Assembly: GCA_945903685.1 (NCBI GenBank)
Contig: CAMDOQ010000003.1
Span: 1 to 45,833 of the forward strand
Direction of reading: 5' to 3'
DNA from: Rhizobium sp. Q54
GTDB taxonomy: Bacteria; Pseudomonadota; Alphaproteobacteria; SHVV01
DNA: 45,833 nucleotides
Below, in pieces: positions 19,005 through 26,680 of the stretch. Positions within the stretch are counted from its first letter, which is position 1; each line of letters begins with the position of its first letter. The notes below the pieces were generated by a model that was not told the origin of the DNA, did no database searches, and was given only the letters and a program-made list of their open reading frames with translations. The position numbers and the translations under genes were made by a program.

Positions 19005-20216
19005 TCAGCCCGCTTCCTCGGGCGGCTTGATCCGGGCGAATTGGCGCAAGAGCGCCAAGTCGTAGACGACCTTGAGCGCGCCTGCGATTACGAGCGGCCA
19101 GCCGAAGCTCGAGAGCGAGAGCAGCGCGCCGGCGAGATAGGGCCCCGGCGTGGTGGCGAGGCTCCGCGGCACTGCGGTCAGGCTCGCTGCCGCCGGCCGC
19201 TCGGGCGGCGTCACGATCGCCATCACGTAGGAGGCGCGCGCCGGCACGTCCATCTGCGAGAGGGCGCTCCGGAGCACGAGGCAGATCGCCGCGCCCCACC
19301 ACGTCGGCATGAACGCCGCCGCGATCAGGAAGAGGTTCGAGGGCAGGTGGGTGAAGACCATGGTGTTGATGAGCCCGATCCTATTGGCGAGCCGTTCGGA
19401 AGCGAGATACGAGACGGCAGCGAACGCGCCGGTGAAAAAGAAGATGGTGCCGGCGGTCGTCGCCGAGACTTGAAATCGCTCGAAGAGCCAGAGCGCGATG
19501 AAGGTATTGAGCGAAAGCCCGCCGGCGAAGGAATCGAGTGAGAACAGCGCGGCCAAGCCGTAGACCCGGCGCTTCGAGGGTCCGAGCGCGGCTTGGGGCG
19601 CCGAGCCGATCCGCTCGATCGCCGGCGAGAGCCGCCAGTAAAGCGCGAAGCTCGCGACGCCGACCAGGGCGAAGAGGACGAACATCGCGCGCATCACCGC
19701 GATCGGCTCGATCCAGACCGCCAGCCAGTCAACGATCCCGCTCGCGAGCGCGCCGATCGCCGAGACGAGCGAACCGACCAGGCTGTAGCGCGCGAAAAGC
19801 GCGGTGCGGTCGCGCTCGGCGACGCTCTCCGCGATCAGGGTTTGCTCGAGCGCGTAAAACACGCTGACGTCGCCGCTCGACGGATTGAGCGTGCCGACGA
19901 AGGCGATCGCCATCAGCGGCCAGAATTCGGTGAGGCCCGCGAAACCCAAGCCGGTCCCCGCCATCAAGAGGGCGGCGCCGAGCACGACGAGGCGGCGCCG
20001 TATGTGGTGGAGCCAGAGCCCGAGGATGAGCGTCAGCAGCGCCGAGCCCAGGAGCGTCGCCGTGCCGATCGCGCCGATCTCGACCGTCGAGAACCCGAGG
20101 GCGGCGAGATAGAGCGGCAGCAGGACGGCCGTGTAGCCGTCGGTGAAGGCGCGCAGACCGCGCACCGCGAGCACCCGGCGCGCATCGGCGGTGGCGGACG
20201 GCGGAACGAGGCGCAT
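19005..20216 (-). CDS. Major facilitator superfamily transporter
   Basis: A 403-residue integral membrane protein with about twelve hydrophobic segments in two halves. The start MRLVPPSATADARRVLAVRG leads into the first helix. The second half begins near residue 220 (YGLAALFSLDSFAGGLSLN) after a cytoplasmic loop rich in Pro and Arg. FSTVEIGAIGTATLLG and PPERPAAASLTAVPRS resemble MFS drug or metabolite exporters. The substrate cannot be read from the sequence. It is on the same strand as pmbA, but a promoter-like element lies between them, so it is probably a separate transcription unit. Confidence 0.85.
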   Translation of the reverse strand: MRLVPPSATADARRVLAVRGLRAFTDGYTAVLLPLYLAALGFSTVEIGAIGTATLLGSALLTLILGLWLHHIRRRLVVLGAALLMAGTGLGFAGLTEFWPLMAIAFVGTLNPSSGDVSVFYALEQTLIAESVAERDRTALFARYSLVGSLVSAIGALASGIVDWLAVWIEPIAVMRAMFVLFALVGVASFALYWRLSPAIERIGSAPQAALGPSKRRVYGLAALFSLDSFAGGLSLNTFIALWLFERFQVSATTAGTIFFFTGAFAAVSYLASERLANRIGLINTMVFTHLPSNLFLIAAAFMPTWWGAAICLVLRSALSQMDVPARASYVMAIVTPPERPAAASLTAVPRSLATTPGPYLAGALLSLSSFGWPLVIAGALKVVYDLALLRQFARIKPPEEAG

Positions 20217-20319
20217 CCCGCTACCGTGGCCGAACAGTCGCAGGCGCGCTAGTACCGGCTATCGCCGAAACGTGGGTCGGGCAGCCGCCCTCTGCCACGC
20301 TCGCCTCATGAACTTATCT

Positions 20320-20351
20320 CTTGGCGCGCCCGCGCCGCGGAGCGCGCCAAG
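20320..20351 (-). terminator. Perfect 10-bp inverted repeat downstream of the small lipoprotein gene
   Basis: CTTGGCGCGC (20320-20329) and GCGCGCCAAG (20342-20351) are exact inverse complements with a 12-nt GC-rich loop. It starts 24 bp beyond the lipoprotein stop codon, in its direction of transcription. No U-tract follows, so it is either a weak intrinsic terminator or a 3' stabilising hairpin. The rest of the 159-bp gap to the MFS gene shows nothing else. Confidence 0.5.
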
Positions 20352-20375
20352 CTGCTTCGACGCCCGCGACCCCAA

Positions 20376-20528
20376 TCAATCGCGCCTCTGGCCGATCCCG
20401 CTGTCGCGATGGCGCTCATAGTAGATCCTCTCCTCGTTGGCCCGCTCCATCCACGTAAGCCTGTCGTACAACTCGCAGGACGTTAGGGCCAGACTGGCCA
20501 GGGCAAGCAGAAAAAGTCGAAACCGCAT
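20376..20528 (-). CDS. Small 50-residue lipoprotein
   Basis: The ORF starts at ATG 20528 with a strong Shine-Dalgarno (AGGAGAT about 8 bases upstream). It encodes MRFRLFLLALASLALTSC, a lipoprotein signal with lipobox LTSC and Cys18 as the predicted acylated residue. The mature part is only 33 residues, charged and predicted helical (DRLTWMERANEERIYYERHR), ending DSGIGQRRD. I do not recognise a family. Size and signal resemble entericidin-like or other tiny envelope lipoproteins, without real sequence similarity. A decayed second copy of this locus lies just upstream (20,700-20,900). Confidence 0.72.
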   Translation of the reverse strand: MRFRLFLLALASLALTSCELYDRLTWMERANEERIYYERHRDSGIGQRRD

Positions 20529-20699
20529 GATTTGATCTCCTGTGAACGAACGCGAGATGGAGACGCGCATGGAAAACGTTACGGGCGAACGCCGATGCAG
20601 CGGTTGATGTAGGTTATTGGCGTCACACCATCACTACACTTGTCCGTGTTCTATTCGAGCGCCGATCCTGCAAGAAAGGACAGCTTACGCTTGCGCCGA

Positions 20700-20900
20700 T
20701 CAGTCGCGCTTCGCGCCGATGCCGGTGTCATGGCAGCGGCGCGTGAAACCCTCGCCATAGATCGCGCGCAATTCGCGCCGCAACGACCGATCGCTCCGAA
20801 ATTCGGCGGATCGCATGGCGCCTTTGAAGCAGCGGCGGAGAAGAGCGCCCGGAACCGTTACGGGCAACAACCCACGTGCAGGCTGATCCGGGTTCTTGGT
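20700..20900 (-). pseudogene. Decayed duplicate of the small lipoprotein locus
   Basis: The 403-bp gap between the lipoprotein and the cyclase contains a degenerate second copy in the same orientation. At its 3' end, 24 of 30 bases from the stop codon match the intact gene, encoding DTGIGAKRD against DSGIGQRRD. At its 5' side, around 20,850-20,900, GTTACGGGC and following bases match the region upstream of the intact gene (20,577-20,625). The middle, including start codon, Shine-Dalgarno and lipobox, is missing, and the copy is about 45 bp shorter. I see no other gene in this gap. Confidence 0.55.
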
Positions 20901-20931
20901 GTTGTGGCGCCGCGGCTCCGACGGGAAGGCA

Positions 20932-22308
20932 TCAGGCGCGATAGGTCCAGAGCGCGATCGGTTCGCTGCGCCCGCGCAAAGTTTGCGACGGCGCTTTGAC
21001 GAGGTCGCGGGCAAGCGCGCGGTCGGGGGCGCTGAGCGCGACGACAAGGGCGTCGCTCGCGATCAGGTCGCACGCGAGCTCGCGAGTCAGCCGTTCGATC
21101 CGGCTGGCGACGTTCACCGTATCGCCGATCACGGTGTATTCGAGTTGCTGCGCGCCGCCGACATCGCCCAGGACCACCGGCCCATAGTGGACACCGACGC
21201 CGATCCGGATCGGCGCCTGGCCAGCCCGCACCCGCGCTCCATTCCATTCGGGGAGGGCGGCCAAGATCGCGCGGGCGCAGCCGAGCGCGTTGGCGGCGTC
21301 GCGCGGGCCGGCGACCGGGGTGCCGAAGGTCGCCAACACGCCATCGCCCAGGTACTTGTCGAGCGTCCCGCCATGCGCGAACACTTCGCGCGCCAGCAGC
21401 CGATGTACCTCGCGAAGTAGCGCCAGCACGCGGTCGGGGGCCAAGCCTTCGGCCAACTTGGTGAAGCCGACCACGTCGGCGAACAGCACGGCCACGTCCT
21501 GGCGGCGGCCGGCGCTGAGTGGCGCGTCGGCGTTGGCGAGCTCCTCGACGATGTTGGGTGAGAAATAGCGCGAAAGGTTGGCGCGGGCGCGTTCGGCCAC
21601 GGCATTGCGGCGCACTAGCGCGCGCACCCGCCACACACCGGCCGCCAACACACAAGCAACCGTAATGTAGAGAAGTCCGGCCTGGATCGCGGTGCTGACG
21701 TCAATGCGATTGAAATCTTGGAGGTGGGCGATGAGGCGGTCGGGCGAGATCGTGAAGGTCATGTTGGCGAGTTCGGCATAGGAGCCCGGCTGCAGCGTTA
21801 GCCACCACACGCCGGTGCCATATGCGAGCGCCGCCGAAACTCCTGCCCAGACGACGACGCGCGGCGAATAGGAGAACACCGCGGCGCAGATGAAGATGAA
21901 GAAGTAGAGCTCGTTGCCAAAATGGAGCTGCGCGCCGGCCGGAAGAATGCCGCGGGCGTGCGGGTTGGGGACGATCAACGTGAAGGCAAGGAGCGCGTTG
22001 TCGAGCAATACGAAAAGGTAGGGCGCCCACGCGGCGTCGAGGGCGCGGCGCCGGACCTCGTAATGCGCGACCGCGAGCGCAACGAAGCCGACCATCAAGA
22101 GGTAGTAATACCAAAGCGCTTGCGTTGGGGTCAGGAACGGGAGCCACAGTGCGATCGCGAGGATGACGGCGAATCGGACCCAGGTCCCGACCCGGAGGCC
22201 GCGAAGTTCTTCGGCTTCGAACGCACGCTGGATGCGATCGGCGGCCGGCTCGGCCGCAGCGGGCGGCGCGAGCGCACCCGCTGGGGTTTCGATAGCAGTG
22301 GTCGTCAT
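20932..22308 (-). CDS. Membrane-anchored class III adenylate/guanylate cyclase
   Basis: A 458-residue protein with five to six predicted transmembrane helices (about 43-232), a short linker, and a C-terminal class III cyclase domain (about 270-445). Metal-binding Asp278 (LFADVVGFTKL) and Asp322 (KYLGDGVLATFG) are present. So are Lys318 and Thr392 (purine recognition) and Asn399 and Arg403 (NVASR, transition state). All needed residues are intact, and Lys/Thr favours ATP as substrate, so it should make cAMP. The linker RANLSRYFSPNIVEEL is the usual cyclase transducer. What the membrane domain senses is unknown. Confidence 0.9.
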   Translation of the reverse strand: MTTTAIETPAGALAPPAAAEPAADRIQRAFEAEELRGLRVGTWVRFAVILAIALWLPFLTPTQALWYYYLLMVGFVALAVAHYEVRRRALDAAWAPYLFVLLDNALLAFTLIVPNPHARGILPAGAQLHFGNELYFFIFICAAVFSYSPRVVVWAGVSAALAYGTGVWWLTLQPGSYAELANMTFTISPDRLIAHLQDFNRIDVSTAIQAGLLYITVACVLAAGVWRVRALVRRNAVAERARANLSRYFSPNIVEELANADAPLSAGRRQDVAVLFADVVGFTKLAEGLAPDRVLALLREVHRLLAREVFAHGGTLDKYLGDGVLATFGTPVAGPRDAANALGCARAILAALPEWNGARVRAGQAPIRIGVGVHYGPVVLGDVGGAQQLEYTVIGDTVNVASRIERLTRELACDLIASDALVVALSAPDRALARDLVKAPSQTLRGRSEPIALWTYRA

Positions 22309-22360
22309 CGTTTCGAGACTATCCCGTTCGGCCTCGGGAGTATGTGGGCCGAGGCGGCCG

Positions 22361-23872
22361 CTATTTCCAGATCGGCTTGCCCGACCCGGGGAGACCGAGC
22401 CGCGGCCACCTCTCGGTCACCGTCTTCACGACCGCATCGCTCATCCGGATCTGCGTCCCCCAGGTGCGGCTCGTCTCGGGCGCGATCTTGGTGGTGGCGT
22501 CGAGCCCGATCTTCGAGCCCAGGCCCGACTCCGGGCTCGCGAAATCGAGATAGTCGATCGGCGTCGCCTCGATCAGCGTGATGTCGCGGGCCGGATCCAT
22601 CCGGGTCGAGACCGCCCACATCACGTCCTTCCAGTTGCGGACGTCGATGTCGTCGTCCACGACGATCACCCACTTCGTGTACATGAACTGCGTCAGGTAC
22701 GACCACACCGCCATCATCACGCGCTTGGCATGGCCGGGGTAACGCTTCTTCATTGCCACCACCGCGACCCGGTAGGAGCAAGCTTCGGGCGGGAGATAGA
22801 AGTCGACGATCTCCGGGAACTGCTGGGTGAGCAGCGGCACGAACAGCTCGTTCAGCGCTTCGCCCAGGATCGAGGGCTCATCCGGCGGCCGCCCGGTGAA
22901 GGTCGAGAGGTAGATCGGATCGCGCCGCATCGTGATCGCGCTCACGGTGAAGACCGGGAACTGCTCCACCGCGTTGTAGTAGCCGGTGTGATCGCCGTAG
23001 GGGCCCTCGTCGCGATAGTCGTCGAGCGAAACGTAGCCCTCGATCACGATCTCGGCTTCGGCCGGCACCTTCAACGGCACGGTCTTGCAGTCGACCAGCT
23101 CGACCCGTTTGCCGCGCAGGAGCCCTGCGAACTGATATTCCGACAAGGTCTCCGGCACCGGCGTCACTGCGGCGATGATGGTGCCGGGATCGGCGCCGAT
23201 CACAGCCGCGGCCGGCAGGGGATCCCGCCGCGACGCGCCCCAGGCGCGGTGGTGCTGGGCGCCGCCCCGGTGCTTCAACCACCGCATCAGGGTCTGGTTC
23301 TTGCCAATCACCTGGAGGCGGTAGATGCCTAGATTATAGCGGTCCTCCGCTTCCGACCCCGGCGGGCCTTTGGTGACGATCAAGGGCCACGTGATCAACG
23401 GCGCCGGCTCGTTTGGCCAGCAGGTTTGGATCGGGAGTCGATTGAGGTCGATGTCGGCGCCGGTCAGGACGATCTCCTGCGCCGGTCCGCTGCCGAGGGT
23501 CTTGGGCTTCATCGCGAGCAGCGTCTTCAGAAGTGGCGCGAGCTCCAAGGCATCGCGCAACCCCTTGGGCGGCTCGGGCTGGCGCAGGAATGCCAAGGTG
23601 TCGCCGAGCGCGCGCAAGGTCGCCGGCTCGCGGTCCATGCCCCAGGCGACCCGTTCGACCGAACCGAACAGGTTGACGAGGACCGGCATCGCGCTCCGGC
23701 TGCCGTCGGCCTTGATCGCGTTCTCGAACAAGACCGCCGGCCCGCGCTCGGCCAGAAGCCGGGTCTGGATCTCGGTCATCTCCAAGACGGTCGAGACCGG
23801 CTCGGCGACGCGCACGAGCTGGCCCGCCGCTTCGAGGCGGCTCAGGAATTCGCGGAGGTTGGCATAAGGCAT
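22361..23872 (-). CDS. ubiD: UbiD-family prenylated-FMN decarboxylase (4-hydroxy-3-polyprenylbenzoate decarboxylase)
   Basis: A 503-residue UbiD, which uses prenylated FMN to decarboxylate 4-hydroxy-3-polyprenylbenzoate in ubiquinone synthesis. The N-terminal [18 protein letters not shown], the cofactor-binding [26 protein letters not shown], and the acidic catalytic region [13 protein letters not shown] are all canonical. ubiA lies on the same strand just upstream, supporting the ubiquinone role over degradation of aromatic acids. The two are separated by the toxin-antitoxin module. A TATACT -10-like box lies 11 bp before the ATG at 23872, but I see no good -35. UbiX is not in the window. 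Confidence 0.93.
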   Translation of the reverse strand: MPYANLREFLSRLEAAGQLVRVAEPVSTVLEMTEIQTRLLAERGPAVLFENAIKADGSRSAMPVLVNLFGSVERVAWGMDREPATLRALGDTLAFLRQPEPPKGLRDALELAPLLKTLLAMKPKTLGSGPAQEIVLTGADIDLNRLPIQTCWPNEPAPLITWPLIVTKGPPGSEAEDRYNLGIYRLQVIGKNQTLMRWLKHRGGAQHHRAWGASRRDPLPAAAVIGADPGTIIAAVTPVPETLSEYQFAGLLRGKRVELVDCKTVPLKVPAEAEIVIEGYVSLDDYRDEGPYGDHTGYYNAVEQFPVFTVSAITMRRDPIYLSTFTGRPPDEPSILGEALNELFVPLLTQQFPEIVDFYLPPEACSYRVAVVAMKKRYPGHAKRVMMAVWSYLTQFMYTKWVIVVDDDIDVRNWKDVMWAVSTRMDPARDITLIEATPIDYLDFASPESGLGSKIGLDATTKIAPETSRTWGTQIRMSDAVVKTVTERWPRLGLPGSGKPIWK

Positions 23873-23897
23873 GGCGCGCGGGAGTATATACGGGGCC

Positions 23898-23938
23898 GGC
23901 GCGGAGCGCCGCGCGGTCGCCGCATCCGCGGACCGCGC
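23898..23938 (-). terminator. Tandem hairpins between hepT and ubiD
   Basis: Immediately after the hepT stop, GCGCGGTC and GACCGCGC (23911-23918 and 23931-23938) form a perfect 8-bp stem with a 12-nt loop. A second small stem, GGCGC and GCGCC (23898-23902 and 23906-23910), follows. There is no U-tract. The hairpins may end or slow transcription of the toxin-antitoxin unit before ubiD. Confidence 0.38.
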
Positions 23939-24292
23939 CTAACGGCGCGGCCGCTCGGTCTCCCTTTTCATCGCGCGTACCGCTCGCGCAAGCTCCGCCA
24001 GATGCGATCGAGCGACCTGCCAAATGGCATCGATCGATACGGAACGATATTCGTGGCGGAGGATGTTCCCGATCCCGGCGATCTTGGCCCACGGAATCTC
24101 GGGATACTTCGATTTCATCGAATCCGGCACCCGGCGGCTCGCTTCGGAGACGATTTCGAGGCAGCGCGTCACCGCGTCTTGGGTTCGTTTATCGCGGCCG
24201 AAGCCAGCGCGGGTCATGCCTTTGGTATAGCTCTCGATCCGCCGGATCGCGTCGAGAATGTCGTTGACGTAGATCGTCGGCGTCTTGGCCAT
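23939..24292 (-). CDS. hepT: HepT-like toxin (DUF86 family HEPN protein)
   Basis: A 117-residue all-helical HEPN protein of the HepT/DUF86 family, toxin partner of MNT nucleotidyltransferases and expected to act on RNA in the cytoplasm. The start TPTIYVNDILDAIRRIESYT, the central QDAVTRCLEIVSEAS, and the C-terminal IAGIGNILRHEYRSV are diagnostic. The usual RX4-6HXY motif is modified: Arg79 lies directly before His80 (RHEY, Tyr82), and the canonical upstream Arg position is Gly. Tyr82 would be the residue AMPylated by MNT in characterised pairs. ATG 24292 overlaps the antitoxin stop as ATGA, the usual antitoxin-first order. Confidence 0.88.
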   Translation of the reverse strand: MAKTPTIYVNDILDAIRRIESYTKGMTRAGFGRDKRTQDAVTRCLEIVSEASRRVPDSMKSKYPEIPWAKIAGIGNILRHEYRSVSIDAIWQVARSHLAELARAVRAMKRETERPRR

Positions 24293-24723
24293 CAGAAGAC
24301 GCGCTTGGCTTCGGCCAGGACTTTGCCGCGGAGCTCCTTGCGCAGACTCTTTTTCACGATGACGTCGACGGCATGTCCGACCGCGTTCGACAAATCGGTT
24401 TGAATGCCGGCCTGATCGAGCAGGCTGAACCGGCTGTTCGGCGCGACCTCGATCAAGACATCGATGTCGCTGTCTGGCCCGGCCTCGCCGCGTGCGACCG
24501 ACCCGAACAAATAAAGCGCATCGACCCCTTTGGCGCGGAGGTCGGTCTCGATCCGTCGGATCGCTTTCTCGACCGTCGTTCGATCGGGCGCGAGTCGTTT
24601 CCCGGCCGTCTGGTGAAGCAAACGCAACGCTTCGCGCACCACCTCGCTCGCGTTGTTGTAAAAGCCCGAAGCGACCCGGTCGCGGATGAACTTCTCGAGT
24701 TCCGGGGTGAGCGATACGTTCAT
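24292..24723 (-). CDS. Fusion antitoxin: ParD-like ribbon-helix-helix domain plus MNT nucleotidyltransferase domain
   Basis: A 143-residue protein with two recognisable parts. Residues 1-38 (MNVSLTPELEKFIRDRV, NNASEVVREALRLL) are a ParD-type RHH DNA-binding domain. Residues 66-143 are a minimal nucleotidyltransferase with GSX10DXD: Gly74-Ser75, Asp86 and Asp88 in LFGSVARGEAGPDSDIDV, plus a third Asp120 in HAVDVIV. MNT antitoxins neutralise HepT by adding AMP to it; ParD domains autoregulate and can bind ParE toxins. The next gene is hepT with an ATGA overlap. The fusion suggests one protein that both represses the operon and modifies the toxin. I chose ATG 24723; the frame stays open upstream through ubiA only by GC bias. 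Confidence 0.87.
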   Translation of the reverse strand: MNVSLTPELEKFIRDRVASGFYNNASEVVREALRLLHQTAGKRLAPDRTTVEKAIRRIETDLRAKGVDALYLFGSVARGEAGPDSDIDVLIEVAPNSRFSLLDQAGIQTDLSNAVGHAVDVIVKKSLRKELRGKVLAEAKRVF

Positions 24724-24750
24724 TAAGCTAGTATAACAAACTTTGCTATA
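24721..24750 (-). promoter_or_regulatory. Promoter, palindromic operator and leaderless start of the toxin-antitoxin operon
   Basis: The AT-rich gap between ubiA and the antitoxin holds TATAGCAAA-G-TTTGTTATA (minus strand, 24750-24732), an inverted repeat with 8 of 9 arm positions matching. A -10-like TATACT (24735-24730) overlaps its right arm. The ATG follows only six bases after that hexamer, so transcription would start at or next to the A of the ATG and the mRNA would lack a leader. No Shine-Dalgarno is visible. This is a natural operator for the RHH domain. Confidence 0.6.
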
Positions 24751-24755
24751 TGTTG

Positions 24756-25736
24756 CTATCCGACCAAGTTCCCGGCGACGATCGCGGCGAGCACGATCCA
24801 GCCGAGATCGCGGTTCGAGCGGAACACCTTGAGGCAGTTGGCGGCATCGTCGAAGCGGACCCGCCGGACCTGCCAGGCGAAATGGAGCCCGACAGCGAGG
24901 AGGCCGGCGTAGAACGGCCAGCCGATTCCGCTCATCGCGCCGGCGGCCGTCAGCCCGACCATGAACGCGCCATAGAAGACGACGAGCCAAGGGCGCGTGG
25001 TCGTGCGCAGGGCGATCGCCGCCGAACCGACGCCAAAGACGGCATCGTCCTCCTTGTCCTGGTGTCCGTAGATGGTGTCGTAGCCCAAGGTCCAGGCGAT
25101 TCCGCCCACGTAAAGGGCGAGCGCGGGCCAGTCGAGCGTTCCGGTGACCGCCGCCCAGCCGAGGAGCGCGCCCCAGTTGAAGGCGAGGCCCAAAAAAAAC
25201 TGCGGCCAGCGGGTGAAGCGCTTGGCGAGCGGATAGATGCAGGCCGGGATGAGAGAAATGAGTCCGAGCCCGACCGCAGCCTGGTCGAAGGCGAGGAGCA
25301 CGCCGAGGCCGGTAAGCCCGAGCACTACCATGAAGACATAGGCCGCGCCGACCGAGACCTCTCCGGTCACGAGCGGGCGCGAGCGCGTGCGCGCGACCTG
25401 GGCATCGAGATCGCGGTCGCGGATGTCGTTCCAGACGCAGCCCGCGCCGCGCATGACCAGCGCGCCCAGACCCAAGAGCGCGAACAGGACCGGATCCGGC
25501 CAGCTGCCGCCGAGCCAGCCGGTCGGGGCCCAGCCTGGAAGGGTGCCGCCCGGATGCGGCGCGCCCGCGAATGGCGCGGCCAGCGCCAGGCTCCACCAGC
25601 ACGGCCATAAAAGGAGCCAGGTGCCGATCGGGCGATCGATCCGCGCGAGCTTGAAGTAGGGGCGCCACGCGACCGGCACCCAACGGTCGATCCAGTGGCC
25701 GGCCGGCATGTCGCCGGTGACGAAGGGCCCCCCCAT
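24756..25736 (-). CDS. ubiA: 4-hydroxybenzoate polyprenyltransferase
   Basis: UbiA is the inner-membrane prenyltransferase that attaches the polyprenyl tail to 4-hydroxybenzoate in ubiquinone synthesis. The 326-residue protein has about eight or nine transmembrane helices. Both Asp-rich Mg-diphosphate motifs are present: NDIRDRDLD, and DTIYGHQDKEDD with YGHQD typical of UbiA. RIDRPIGTWLLLWPCWW is the usual first helix. I favour ATG 25736; a TTG two codons earlier is possible. The stop lies 33 bp before the antitoxin ATG, so the ubiA 3' end abuts the toxin-antitoxin promoter. It is divergent from rsmE. Confidence 0.94.
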   Translation of the reverse strand: MGGPFVTGDMPAGHWIDRWVPVAWRPYFKLARIDRPIGTWLLLWPCWWSLALAAPFAGAPHPGGTLPGWAPTGWLGGSWPDPVLFALLGLGALVMRGAGCVWNDIRDRDLDAQVARTRSRPLVTGEVSVGAAYVFMVVLGLTGLGVLLAFDQAAVGLGLISLIPACIYPLAKRFTRWPQFFLGLAFNWGALLGWAAVTGTLDWPALALYVGGIAWTLGYDTIYGHQDKEDDAVFGVGSAAIALRTTTRPWLVVFYGAFMVGLTAAGAMSGIGWPFYAGLLAVGLHFAWQVRRVRFDDAANCLKVFRSNRDLGWIVLAAIVAGNLVG

Positions 25737-25821
25737 CGCCAACGCTTAGCGCGGGCGTCGGCGCGGCTCAAGCGCCGGAGCGTTCTTGTGCGCGGACGCT
25801 GCGCCCGCCTAACCTCCGCCG

Positions 25822-26556
25822 ATGCGCTCCGCCGCCATTCGACTCTATGTCACCGCGCCGCTCGGACCCGGCGCTACCGTCGCGCTCGACGCCCAGCAAG
25901 CGCACTACGTGACGAGCGTAATGCGGCTCAAGGTCGGCGCCGCGCTCGCCGTGTTCAACGGCCGGGACGGCGAGTGGTCGGCGACGCTCGCCGACGCCGC
26001 AAAGAAAAAAGCGGCGCTCCGGATCGGAGCGCGGCTTCGCGACCAGGACCACCCGCCCGAGCTCACCCTCGCCTTCGCACCGCCCAAGGGCCCGCGCCTC
26101 GCCGCGATCGTCGAAAAAGCGACCGAACTCGGCGCCACCGCGCTCGCGCCGGTGGTTGCGGCGCGGAGCGTCGTCCGAAGCGTCAACGTCGCGCGTCTTG
26201 GCGCGATTGCGACCGAAGCGGCCGAGCAGTGCGGGCGGCTCTCGTTGCCGGCGATCGCCGATGCGGTTCCGCTCGCGGCCTTCTTGAGCGCGTGGCCGGC
26301 GGACCGGCGGCTGGTCTTTTGCGACGAGAGTGGCGGCGGCGCGCCGCTCGCGCAGATGGCGCTGCTGGTGCCGGGCGAGCGCATCGGCATCCTGGTCGGC
26401 CCCGAGGGCGGCTTCAGCGCCGACGAGCGCGCCGCTGTCCGGCGCACCCCCGGCGTTGCCGCCGCGAGCCTCGGCCCCCGCATCTTGCGCGTCGATACCG
26501 CCGCGATCGGCGCGCTCGCGGTCTGGCAGGCGATCGCCGGCGACTGGCAGTCTTGA
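25822..26556 (+). CDS. rsmE: 16S rRNA (uracil(1498)-N3)-methyltransferase RsmE
   Basis: RsmE is a SPOUT-fold methyltransferase that uses S-adenosylmethionine to make m3U1498 in 16S rRNA. The 244-residue length is normal. An N-terminal PUA-like RNA-binding part (about 5-70, HYVTSVMRLKVG) precedes the catalytic SPOUT domain. That domain carries VEKATELGATALAPV, ILVGPEGGFSADE and LGPRILRVDTA, which form the knotted SAM-binding loop. ATG 25822 is the only sensible start. It lies divergent from ubiA and upstream of gshA, an arrangement common in Alphaproteobacteria. The 124-bp gap before gshA shows no secure promoter. Confidence 0.95.
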   Translation: MRSAAIRLYVTAPLGPGATVALDAQQAHYVTSVMRLKVGAALAVFNGRDGEWSATLADAAKKKAALRIGARLRDQDHPPELTLAFAPPKGPRLAAIVEKATELGATALAPVVAARSVVRSVNVARLGAIATEAAEQCGRLSLPAIADAVPLAAFLSAWPADRRLVFCDESGGGAPLAQMALLVPGERIGILVGPEGGFSADERAAVRRTPGVAAASLGPRILRVDTAAIGALAVWQAIAGDWQS

Positions 26557-26680
26557 TCGCGGAAAGAGACGGTTGCGGCCCGCGCCGTCTTCCCGGAAAC
26601 TCGCCCGTCGCTCGAGCGAGGGCGTGGCCGTCCGCCGCGGACGACCTACATAAACGTAAGAACGTTGTTTCGGGGGTTGC

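Noticed and set aside
24724-25683. N-terminal extension of the ParD-MNT frame through ubiA
   Set aside because: The extension is an out-of-frame shadow of ubiA. The ATG at 24723 starts exactly at the ParD-like consensus and follows a promoter.
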